A stretch of 64,000 nt of DNA, taken from positions 124,001 through 188,000 of the forward strand of contig AKXM01000004.1 of NCBI GenBank assembly GCA_000277545.1, in the 5' to 3' direction. Positions within the stretch are counted from its first letter, which is position 1. Every line of letters starts with the position of its first letter. A model generated the notes under the pieces. It saw only the letters and a list, made by a program, of their open reading frames with translations. It was not told the DNA's origin and made no database searches. The position numbers were made by a program, and so were the translations under genes. Source of the DNA: Enterobacter sp. Ag1. Its GTDB lineage: Bacteria > Pseudomonadota > Gammaproteobacteria > Enterobacterales > Enterobacteriaceae. Shown in pieces: positions 19,001 through 25,954 of this stretch.

Positions 19001-19967
19001 CATCACTCCTTTGATTCGCGTGCGTAATCTGCACAAACATTTCACCGCTAATCGAGGCTGGTTCGGGCCGGGGACCACGGTAAAAGCCGTGGATGGCGTG
19101 AGCTTCGATGTTTTTCCGGGGGAAACTTATGGCCTGGTGGGGGAGTCCGGCTGCGGGAAGTCGACGCTAGGGCGAAGCTTATTGCGGCTGTTCGAGGTGA
19201 CCGACGGCGAAATTGAGTTCGACGGGCAAAATATTGCGGCGCTTAACGAACGTCAGCTAAAGCCTACCCGCCGCCGGATGCAGGCCGTTTTCCAGGATCC
19301 CTATTCGTCGCTAAACCCCGGTATGACGGTGGCGCAGCTGATCGCTGAGCCAATGCGTATTCACGGTTATGATGCGGCACGGCGCAAAGCCCGCACTCTG
19401 GAGCTGCTCGGGCAGGTGGGATTAAATCATGAGCACCTGGACCGCTTTCCCCATGAGTTCAGCGGCGGCCAGCGGCAGCGAATCAGCATTGCCCGGGCGC
19501 TGGCGGTGAATCCCGAATTTATTCTTTGCGATGAGCCGCTGTCGGCCCTCGATGTCTCTGTGCAGGCACAGGTGGTGAATATTTTGCAGGATCTGCAGCA
19601 GACATTTGGGCTGACGTATTTGTTTATCGCCCACGATTTGTCTATGGTTCGCCACATTTCTGACCGCATCGGGGTAATGTATCTTGGTTCTCTGGTGGAG
19701 GAGGCGCCTGCGGAAACGCTGTATAGCCAGCCCGCTCATCCCTACACTCGCGCGCTGCTCGCGTCTATTCCCATTGCAGACCCGCATGTTCAGATGCTGG
19801 AACAGGGTGGACTAAAAGGCGAAATCGGCGGTGATACGGGGGAAAGCGTTGGCTGCAAGTTTGCCACCCGCTGCCCGCGAGCAATGGGCCAATGTCACCA
19901 GCAACCTCCCCGAATGCAGGAGATCTCGCCGGGTCACCGCGTGGCCTGCTGGCAGTTCGAAAAATGA
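18993..19967 (+). CDS. Peptide-type ABC transporter ATP-binding protein (DppF-like)
   Basis: A 324-residue second ATPase of the heterodimeric motor, with Walker [11 protein letters not shown]-loop [10 protein letters not shown], signature SGGQRQR, Walker [12 protein letters not shown] and H-loop IAHD. The C-terminal cysteine-rich segment ([14 protein letters not shown]) is again present. ATG 18993 has AGAGG upstream and overlaps the previous gene by 8 bases. No obvious terminator follows before yecJ. Confidence 0.92.
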   Translation: MPDITPLIRVRNLHKHFTANRGWFGPGTTVKAVDGVSFDVFPGETYGLVGESGCGKSTLGRSLLRLFEVTDGEIEFDGQNIAALNERQLKPTRRRMQAVFQDPYSSLNPGMTVAQLIAEPMRIHGYDAARRKARTLELLGQVGLNHEHLDRFPHEFSGGQRQRISIARALAVNPEFILCDEPLSALDVSVQAQVVNILQDLQQTFGLTYLFIAHDLSMVRHISDRIGVMYLGSLVEEAPAETLYSQPAHPYTRALLASIPIADPHVQMLEQGGLKGEIGGDTGESVGCKFATRCPRAMGQCHQQPPRMQEISPGHRVACWQFEK

Positions 19968-20076
19968 GTCGGCGGGGGCATTTTGCTCCCGCTTCACCGC
20001 TCTTCCAGCGAATGGGCTGTTGCCTCGTGCAGAGGCGCGCAGGTAGACTGTCGCGCAAATAAAACAGGAGATTAAA

Positions 20077-20328
20077 ATGGCCGAACAACTCTCTGCCGAT
20101 CAGGAACTGGTTTCCGACGTCGTGGCGTGCCAGTTAGTGATTAAACAAATTCTCGACGTGATTGATGTGATTGCGCCCGTTGAAGTCCGCGACAAGATGG
20201 CGGAACAGCTGAAAACCATCGATTTTACTACCCATCCTGCGGCCGTTGATCCGGTCACGCGCCGGGCGATTCAAAAAGCCATCGCACTGATTGAGCTGAA
20301 ATTTACGCAGCAAAAAGAAGCGCACTGA
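20077..20328 (+). CDS. yecJ: YecJ, DUF2766 protein
   Basis: An 83-residue cytoplasmic protein matching E. coli YecJ along its length ([50 protein letters not shown]). Its function is unknown. AGGAG lies 8 bases before the ATG. It is convergent with ftnB and shares a bidirectional terminator with it, as in the E. coli ftnB-yecJ neighbourhood. Confidence 0.9.
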   Translation: MAEQLSADQELVSDVVACQLVIKQILDVIDVIAPVEVRDKMAEQLKTIDFTTHPAAVDPVTRRAIQKAIALIELKFTQQKEAH

Positions 20329-20352
20329 AGTTTTTATCCGCTGCCAGAAAGC

Positions 20353-20380
20353 AAAAGCACCGCCCAGTTGCGGTGCTTTT
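20353..20380. terminator. Bidirectional terminator between yecJ and ftnB
   Basis: AAAAGCACCGC - CCAGTT - GCGGTGCTTTT, an 11-base-pair stem with A and T runs on opposite sides, between convergent stop codons. Confidence 0.92.
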
Positions 20381-20398
20381 TATCTGAGTCGGGGCCGA

Positions 20399-20902
20399 TC
20401 AGTGATAGTCTCGTTCGACAAAACTGAGTACGCGCCTGTCGGTCTGGCTCATGCACAGGCCTGCCTTGTTGGCATCCCGGACCTCTTCGAGAATCGTTTT
20501 CAGCCGCTCTCCCTCCCGATCCTGTTCTAAGCCTAGCGCCATTAAAAAACTGACGACTCTACCGGCATTGACGGCTTTAGCTTCTTCCTTAAGCGCGGTC
20601 AGCGTTTCATGCCGGAGATGGTAATCATCCAGCGTTTGTTGAAAAAGCTCTTCCAGCGTCAGGCAGTGGCAGTCAGGCGGGGACATAGTGCCGACGCTGG
20701 GCATACCGCCGGACTGCTTCATAAAATTGAAGACCCGCATCATGTGGGTCACATTGTTTTGTGCCTGGCTACGTAAAAAATTCGCACTTCCCGTCAGGCT
20801 GTGTTTGGCGCACCAGGCGCTCAGGTGCAGACACAGATGGGAGGCATAGAATTCACGATTAATTTGCGCATTAAGTTTCTGGATCATGCTGGCAGTGGGC
20901 AT
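20399..20902 (-). CDS. ftnB: Ferritin-like protein FtnB
   Basis: 167 residues of the ferritin four-helix fold, matching E. coli FtnB (MIQKLNAQINREFYASHLCLHLSAWC, HMMRVFNFMKQSGG, ILEEVRDANKAGLC). As in E. coli FtnB, several ferroxidase ligands of FtnA are replaced: the second helix reads SQAQNNVTHMM where FtnA has HAQEEMEHM. Classical iron-core formation is therefore doubtful. The Salmonella homologue is reported to help repair oxidised Fe-S clusters. It is separated from uspC by a long non-coding stretch. Confidence 0.92.
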   Translation of the reverse strand: MPTASMIQKLNAQINREFYASHLCLHLSAWCAKHSLTGSANFLRSQAQNNVTHMMRVFNFMKQSGGMPSVGTMSPPDCHCLTLEELFQQTLDDYHLRHETLTALKEEAKAVNAGRVVSFLMALGLEQDREGERLKTILEEVRDANKAGLCMSQTDRRVLSFVERDYH

Positions 20903-21718
20903 ATAAATATCCTTATTTCATGAGCACTTTTATGAAGAGGTGAAATAAACATACCCCGCTATCACGGATGAGAAAAGTCCTAATTCAGGCTATTTTTATT
21001 TTTTTTGATTTTCTTTAAGATAAAAAGATCATGAATTTATCCGTCTTTTGATTTTTCGTAACATACTGTATTTAATATAAAATATATTTATCGGTTTTTT
21101 CTTTTTATCCCTGTTTTGCTTTATATCAGAAATGAGGTTTGTTCAGTCCGTGAATTGTTTTTAATGTGTATCATTTTTGAGTTTTGGGGTGGTTTTAATG
21201 TTGTCTGTTTGTATGTGTTGAGGTCATGTTTGCGGTTTCTGTCTCCTGGGTGGGAATGTTGTCATCTGGGTTTAAAACAAAATTTGCGCTCGCAGAGTTC
21301 GAGAGGCGTTCTGCGAGCCAGGCCGCTGTTGTGCAAGAAAAACACTTCGGTATAAAAAATAATCAAATCCAGGAGGGGAAATGCAGCAGGATCCGCTGAT
21401 ACGGCTAATGAATTGATTTTTTTACCTGACGCAGCCAAAGATTGCGCTGTTGGCAATAATGTACGGTTAACAGCCGTCTGCATCCTTCCGTTGAGGCATC
21501 TCCAGCCAGAAACCACGCAGCCGCAGATCCGGCGCAATCCAAAAATCCTGCCGCGCGCATGAGCGTCTTCCTTGTTAATGAAGGCAGTCGCTAAAATGCA
21601 GGATAAAAAGTTAATTTTTCAGAAAAAATCGTGATTAGTCGCTATGGAATAATCAAAACGGTGGTTGAGTTGAGGCCGAAAAAGCGGAGCTGGCTCCGCT
21701 TTCTGTCGGGGGAGGCGA
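20903..21718. other. 816-base stretch with no supported gene
   Basis: It lies between divergently starting ftnB and the 3' end of uspC, where E. coli carries otsBA and araFGH. The part up to about 21240 is strongly AT-rich. At 21289-21317 there is an inverted repeat with arms CTCGCAGA and TCTGCGAG. Open frames of 75-91 codons exist on both strands, but none has a ribosome site, recognisable sequence or codon usage like the neighbours. I see no gene. Confidence 0.5.
21289..21317. repeat. Inverted repeat in the ftnB-uspC gap
   Basis: Perfect 8-base arms CTCGCAGA/TCTGCGAG around a 13-base loop. There is no T run, so it is not a clear terminator. It could be a hairpin in a small RNA or an operator; the sequence alone does not decide. 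Confidence 0.5.
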
Positions 21719-22138
21719 TTAAAGCGGGACCAGCAGTACATCAACCTGGCTTGACGCCACCACGGCCTTGGCTGAGCACATAACCTTGCCAAAGAAACTC
21801 TGATTGTGATTACCGCAAAGCACCAAATCAACGTCCTGTTTTTCACAGATATCCAGAATGTGCTCGCTTAGTTCCCCTGTGGAAATAATTACCTTTTCAA
21901 CAGGATATTGCGCTTTCTCTTTCAGCTCAGCGAGAAAAAGATGGGTTTCTTCCAGCATCAGATCGCGGAGGTTTTCCAGCATTGGGGCGGCAAGCTGGTT
22001 ATACAGTTCGGGATCGGACGCGAGCGTGACCAGCGTAATTTTGCCGTTGACGGGTTTGACGATGGAGACGGCCTTTTGCACCAGACGATGGCTTTCAGGC
22101 GTGATAGCAACGGCAACCAGCACATGACGATAGCTCAT
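21719..22138 (-). CDS. uspC: Universal stress protein UspC
   Basis: A 139-residue UspA-fold protein. The ATG at 22138 has GGAGGGG upstream and yields MSYRHVLVAVAITPESHRL, collinear with E. coli UspC. The C-terminal SSQVDVLLVPL matches the family, and LCGNHNQSFF is the UspA-class segment. UspC is linked to salt and UV stress and to motility in E. coli. Its location next to flhDC is conserved. Confidence 0.94.
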   Translation of the reverse strand: MSYRHVLVAVAITPESHRLVQKAVSIVKPVNGKITLVTLASDPELYNQLAAPMLENLRDLMLEETHLFLAELKEKAQYPVEKVIISTGELSEHILDICEKQDVDLVLCGNHNQSFFGKVMCSAKAVVASSQVDVLLVPL

Positions 22139-22640
22139 ATAACCCCTCCACATTTAGTGTGAATTGTTAACATTTTCTTACACCACTTGTGACTCAGGCG
22201 CAACGCGTACAGCGGTACGAAATGTGAAGCCACTCATAGAAATTGTTTAGTTATTCTTATGAAACGAATTTGCAACATTGTTTCGTAGACGAAATGTGAA
22301 AATTTTCCATCAGACGAACGGATTAATTTGAGAACCTGGATCGAGTGATAACTTTCGGTAGCTGACGCTTTTGAAATCATAACGCTCGGTTAAAATGCCG
22401 CTATAATTTCACTTAAGTCTATGAATAACAGCAGATTACTCTTAACGGCTTTCATAAAGTGTGATCGCTCAGGCATTCCTGGCCGCCAGTATCAGATAAA
22501 AAGCAATGACAACTCATGGAGTTGTGATCTTTCAGTGTCACTATTCGTCTGCCGGCTTCGGTAAAATTCTTAATCAGATGAAAAAGTAAGCAAATGAAAA
22601 GCGATTCTGATGCTTTTCACTCCGAAGTATGATGTATTTA

Positions 22641-22656
22641 TGTGATCTGCGTCACA
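22641..22656 (+). promoter_or_regulatory. CRP (catabolite activator) site of flhDC
   Basis: TGTGA-TCTGCG-TCACA is a perfect match to the CRP half-site consensus. The half-site and spacer TGTGATCTGC are shared with the E. coli flhDC promoter, where cAMP-CRP activates flagellar synthesis. Confidence 0.85.
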
Positions 22657-22722
22657 TAAATTCCAAAATCGCAGGTGGCCGCATTGTATGTGCCAGGGGC
22701 TGCGAGTAGAGTTTGCCCGAAT

Positions 22723-22737
22723 TAGGAAAAATCTTAG
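22723..22737 (+). promoter_or_regulatory. RcsAB box of flhDC
   Basis: TAGGAAAAATCTTAG equals the RcsA/RcsB binding site known downstream of the E. coli flhDC start, through which envelope-stress phosphorelay signalling represses motility. It lies 67 bases after the CRP site. Confidence 0.8.
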
Positions 22738-23075
22738 TTTTTTGTAATAAAATGATGAACGACAACAGGCGTTCGGGCTCTGTCAGGGAAATGGCTTCTA
22801 CGTGGGATGCGGAGGGGCTGAGTCAGGGCTGAAGATTTATCCGTGCATTTTGGCCGTAACGATTGTTTTAATTTAACCGGGGCAACCCGGCGACATCGCG
22901 GGGTGCGGTAACAACCCCCTAATAGTTCAGAAAACAGTAATGGCGCGACAGATGCGCTTCGGCTTCTTACAACCGTAAGTTTCTGGAGAATTTACTCGCG
23001 CTGACACGTTACTGTCATCCGACATATTTAGGCTGGGCCGCATACAATAATAGTTGGTTATTCGGGATGGAAAAA

Positions 23076-23426
23076 ATGCATACTTCCGAGTTGCTAAAAC
23101 ATATTTACGACATCAATTTGTCGTACTTATTGCTTGCACAGCGTCTTATTAGTCAGGACAAAGCTTCGGCTATGTTTCGCTTAGGTATCGCTGAAGATAT
23201 GGCAAATACGTTAGGGGAACTCACGTTGCCCCAGATGGTGAAATTGGCAGAAACTAACCAATTAGTTTGTCAGTTCCGTTTTAGCGAAAGTCAGGCAATT
23301 ACTCGCTTAACACAAGACTCCCGTGTGGATGATTTACAGCAAATTCATACCGGTATTTTGTTATCGACCCGTTTATTGAGTGAGGTGTCGTCGCCTGCCG
23401 AGGCACCTAAGAAAAAAAGGGCATAA
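23076..23426 (+). CDS. flhD: Flagellar master regulator subunit FlhD
   Basis: A 116-residue partner of FlhC in the FlhD4C2 activator of class II flagellar promoters. It matches E. coli FlhD nearly throughout ([51 protein letters not shown] end), including the cysteine in NQLVCQF. ATG 23076 is favoured over the in-frame ATG at 23067 because GGATGG lies just before it and the product is collinear. The stop TAA ends four bases before the flhC ATG, so FlhC translation should be coupled. Confidence 0.95.
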   Translation: MHTSELLKHIYDINLSYLLLAQRLISQDKASAMFRLGIAEDMANTLGELTLPQMVKLAETNQLVCQFRFSESQAITRLTQDSRVDDLQQIHTGILLSTRLLSEVSSPAEAPKKKRA

Positions 23427-23429
23427 CAA

Positions 23430-23438
23430 ATGAGCTAG
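23430..23438 (+). other. flhC: flhC start followed by an in-frame amber codon (ATG-AGC-TAG)
   Basis: The expected flhC start, 3 bases after the flhD stop, reads Met-Ser-stop-Lys-Ser-Ile-Val-Gln-Glu-Ala. E. coli FlhC begins Met-Ser-Glu-Lys-Ser-Ile-Val-Gln-Glu-Ala, so a single G-to-T change (GAG to TAG) explains the difference. The frame from 23430 to 24008 would otherwise give exactly the usual 192 residues. It could be a real nonsense mutation or a base-call error. Confidence 0.85.
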
Positions 23439-23477
23439 AAAAGTATTGTCCAGGAAGCTCGCGACATTCAGCTCGCT

Positions 23478-24008
23478 ATGGAGCTGATAACACTCGGTGC
23501 CCGATTGCAAATGCTGGAAAGCGAAACGCAGTTGAGCCGTGGTCGCCTGATCAAACTCTACAAAGAACTCCGTGGAAGTCCTCCTCCAAAAGGGATGCTG
23601 CCTTTCTCTACTGATTGGTTTATGACCTGGGAGCAAAATATTCATGCTTCCATGTTCTGTAATGCCTGGCAGTTTTTACTTCGTAGTGGGCTCTGCACCG
23701 GCGTTGATGCGGTGATTAAGGCCTATCGGCTCTACCTTGAACAATGTCCTTCCCAGTCAGACGGCCCGCTATTGGCGCTGACTCGCGCCTGGACGCTGGT
23801 GCGTTTTGTTGAGAGCGGCATGCTCCAGCTGAGCCAGTGTAACTGCTGTGGGGGCAATTTTATTACCCACGCACATCAGCCGGTCGGCAGCTTTGCCTGC
23901 AGTCTGTGCCAGCCGCCATCGAGGGCGGTAAAAAGACGTAAACTTTCCCAGAATGCTGCCGATATTATTCCACAACTGCTGGATGACCAGGTGGAACAGG
24001 CTGTGTAA
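23478..24008 (+). CDS. flhC: Flagellar master regulator subunit FlhC (5' end interrupted by a stop at codon 3)
   Basis: From the first ATG after the amber codon this encodes 176 residues, corresponding to FlhC residues 17-192. The remainder is intact and highly conserved: [36 protein letters not shown], and the zinc-binding cysteines in CNCCGGNF and SLCQ. The normal ATG is 23430, but codon 3 there is TAG. No GTG or TTG occurs between, and ATG 23478 has no good ribosome site, so a truncated FlhC would depend on reinitiation. If the stop is real, class II and III flagellar genes should be poorly expressed. The 3' end carries the motA sigma-28 promoter. Confidence 0.9.
   Translation: MELITLGARLQMLESETQLSRGRLIKLYKELRGSPPPKGMLPFSTDWFMTWEQNIHASMFCNAWQFLLRSGLCTGVDAVIKAYRLYLEQCPSQSDGPLLALTRAWTLVRFVESGMLQLSQCNCCGGNFITHAHQPVGSFACSLCQPPSRAVKRRKLSQNAADIIPQLLDDQVEQAV
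23939..23965 (+). promoter_or_regulatory. Sigma-28 promoter of motAB-cheAW, inside flhC
   Basis: TAAACTTT - 11 bases - GCCGATAT matches the FliA consensus with exact spacing. E. coli motA is also read from a FliA promoter within flhC. Transcription would begin near 23972. Confidence 0.85.
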
Positions 24009-24063
24009 CAGATTCTGTGTTTGCGTATTCCAGCAGCGGTGAGTGATTACCGCTGCTTTTTTT
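23972..24063 (+). ncRNA. Candidate MotR-type small RNA upstream of motA
   Basis: The interval from the predicted sigma-28 start to the terminator hairpin at 24032-24063 is about 92 bases. That matches the arrangement and size of MotR, a sigma-28-dependent Hfq-binding RNA described in the 5' region of E. coli motA. Readthrough would give the motAB-cheAW mRNA. The assignment rests on position and the two signals, not on sequence comparison. Confidence 0.45.
24032..24063 (+). terminator. Terminator between flhC and motA
   Basis: AGCAGCGGT - GAGTGATT - ACCGCTGCT with a run of seven T. It would end flhDC transcripts and attenuate or process the motA leader. Confidence 0.88.
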
Positions 24064-24133
24064 ATGCCCAAACACGACGCTGCACCTGCCTCCTGGGCAT
24101 CCTCGCTACACTCAACGGCGTAAGGATGATCTC

Positions 24134-25024
24134 GTGCTGATTTTAATAGGTTACCTGGTTGTTTTAGGGACAGTGTTCGGCGGTTACATGTTGACCGGCG
24201 GCCACCTTGGCGCACTTTATCAACCTGCTGAATTTGTGATCATTGGTGGGGCGGGTATTGGGGCGTTCATTGTAGGGAATAACGGCAAGGCGATTAAGGG
24301 CACCTTAAAAGCGCTGCCGCTGCTCTTCCGACGCTCAAAATATACCAAAAGCATGTATATGGATTTGATGGCATTGCTTTATCGTCTGATGGCTAAGTCG
24401 CGTCAGCAGGGTATGTTTTCACTCGAAAGAGACATCGAAAACCCTAAAGAAAGCGAAATCTTTGCCAGCTATCCGCGTATTTTAGCGGACACAATGATGC
24501 TTGATTTTATTGTCGATTATTTGCGTTTAATCATCAGCGGAAATATGAATACATTCGAAATTGAAGCGCTGATGGATGAAGAAATCGAGACCCATGAAAG
24601 CGAAGCGGAAATACCGGCCAACAGCCTTGCGTTAATGGGGGATTCATTACCAGCCTTCGGTATCGTTGCTGCGGTAATGGGGGTTGTGCACGCTCTGGCA
24701 TCCGCCGACCGTCCCGCTGCGGAATTAGGCGCATTAATTGCGCACGCTATGGTGGGTACTTTCCTCGGTATTTTACTGGCCTATGGTTTTATTTCCCCAT
24801 TAGCGAGCGTGCTGCGCCAAAAAAGTGCTGAAACCACCAAAATGATGCAGTGCGTGAAGGTCACTTTACTCTCCAGCCTCAACGGTTATGCCCCGCCAAT
24901 CGCGGTGGAATTTGGCCGTAAAACGCTTTACTCCAGCGAGCGCCCATCGTTCATTGAACTGGAAGAGCACGTCAGAGCGGTACGTTCCCCGAACGCGCAG
25001 CGCGCGACGGAAGAAGAAGTATGA
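24134..25024 (+). CDS. motA: Flagellar stator protein MotA
   Basis: A 296-residue inner-membrane stator subunit forming the proton channel with MotB and pushing on FliG. It starts at GTG 24134 with AAGGATG upstream. Conserved features include the cytoplasmic charges in the RRSKYTK...SLERDIENP region (equivalents of Arg90 and Glu98), Pro173 in [15 protein letters not shown], and four membrane helices. It overlaps motB by 4 bases (ATGA). Confidence 0.98.
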   Translation: MLILIGYLVVLGTVFGGYMLTGGHLGALYQPAEFVIIGGAGIGAFIVGNNGKAIKGTLKALPLLFRRSKYTKSMYMDLMALLYRLMAKSRQQGMFSLERDIENPKESEIFASYPRILADTMMLDFIVDYLRLIISGNMNTFEIEALMDEEIETHESEAEIPANSLALMGDSLPAFGIVAAVMGVVHALASADRPAAELGALIAHAMVGTFLGILLAYGFISPLASVLRQKSAETTKMMQCVKVTLLSSLNGYAPPIAVEFGRKTLYSSERPSFIELEEHVRAVRSPNAQRATEEEV

Positions 25025-25950
25025 AGAATCAGGCCCATCCCATCGTTGTCGTAAAGCGCCGCAAGCACAAGGGACACGGCGGGGCGGCCCACGGCTCCTG
25101 GAAAATTGCCTACGCGGACTTCATGACCGCGATGATGGCTTTCTTCCTGGTCATGTGGCTGATTTCCATCTCCAGCCCGAAAGAGCTGGCGCAAATTGCT
25201 GACTACTTCCGCACCCCGTTGGCGCAGGCCATTACCGGGGGCCAGCGTATCGCCGACAGCGAAAGTCCTATTCCGGGCGGGGGCGATGACGTCACCCAGC
25301 AGCAGGGCGAAGTGAAAAAACAGCCCAACATTGAAGAGCTGCGCAAGCGCATGGAAGCCAACCGCCTGAAGCGCATCAAAGGGGATCTGGACCAGCTGAT
25401 TGAGTCAGACCCGAAGCTGCGTGCGCTACGCCCACACCTGCAAATCGACCTGGTTCAGGAAGGGTTGCGTATTCAGATTATCGACAGCCAGAACCGCCCG
25501 ATGTTTAAAAACGGCAGTGCGGAAGTGGAGCCTTACATGCGCGACATCCTGCGCAAAATCGCCCCGGTGCTGAACGGTATTCCTAACAAGATCAGTCTGT
25601 CCGGCCATACCGATGACCTGCCTTATGCCAACGGCGAGCGCGGCTACAGCAACTGGGAGCTTTCCGCCGACCGCGCGAATGCTTCCCGCCGTGAGCTGGT
25701 CGCCGGTGGCCTCGACGACGGCAAAGTGCTGCGCGTCATCGGGATGTCCTCGCAGATGAGCCTCTCGAAACGTGGAGGCGGGGACGCCATTAACCGTCGC
25801 ATCAGTTTGCTGGTGCTTAATAAACAGACCGAAGACGCCATCATGCATGAGAACTCCGAGAGCGAGAACCAGCCTCTCAGCGTTCTGCAGCAGGATCCTA
25901 CGGCGGCTCCGGCGAATAACACAGTTGCGCCACAACCAGGCACGAGGTGA
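25021..25950 (+). CDS. motB: Flagellar stator protein MotB
   Basis: A 309-residue stator subunit with one membrane helix. The essential proton-carrying Asp32 is in [19 protein letters not shown] plug segment follows, then the OmpA-like peptidoglycan-binding domain (about 145-270, [30 protein letters not shown]) that anchors the stator. It ends 4 bases before the cheA GTG. Confidence 0.98.
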   Translation: MKNQAHPIVVVKRRKHKGHGGAAHGSWKIAYADFMTAMMAFFLVMWLISISSPKELAQIADYFRTPLAQAITGGQRIADSESPIPGGGDDVTQQQGEVKKQPNIEELRKRMEANRLKRIKGDLDQLIESDPKLRALRPHLQIDLVQEGLRIQIIDSQNRPMFKNGSAEVEPYMRDILRKIAPVLNGIPNKISLSGHTDDLPYANGERGYSNWELSADRANASRRELVAGGLDDGKVLRVIGMSSQMSLSKRGGGDAINRRISLLVLNKQTEDAIMHENSESENQPLSVLQQDPTAAPANNTVAPQPGTR

Positions 25951-25954
25951 TAGC

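Larger units (their letters stand above)
22139..23075 (+). promoter_or_regulatory. Long flhDC control and leader region
   Basis: 937 bases without a supported gene separate uspC from flhD. Pieces recognisable from the E. coli flhDC promoter are a CRP site (22641-22656), the RcsAB box (22723-22737), and a conserved leader element CCGGGGCAACCCGG...GGGGTGCGGT (22877-22909). The final piece CCGCATACAATAATAGTTGG (23038-23057) also matches. Between the last two lies about 127 bases that I do not recognise from E. coli. The 5' half (22139-22640) is AT-rich, with a TATAAT at 22402-22407 of unknown use. Confidence 0.7.

Noticed and set aside
21116-21355. 79-codon frame in the ftnB-uspC gap
   Set aside because: No ribosome site and no recognisable motif; hydrophobic content reflects AT-rich sequence only.
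21262-21537. 91-codon minus-strand frame in the ftnB-uspC gap
   Set aside because: No start signal, no domain, and it runs through the inverted repeat; not supportable.
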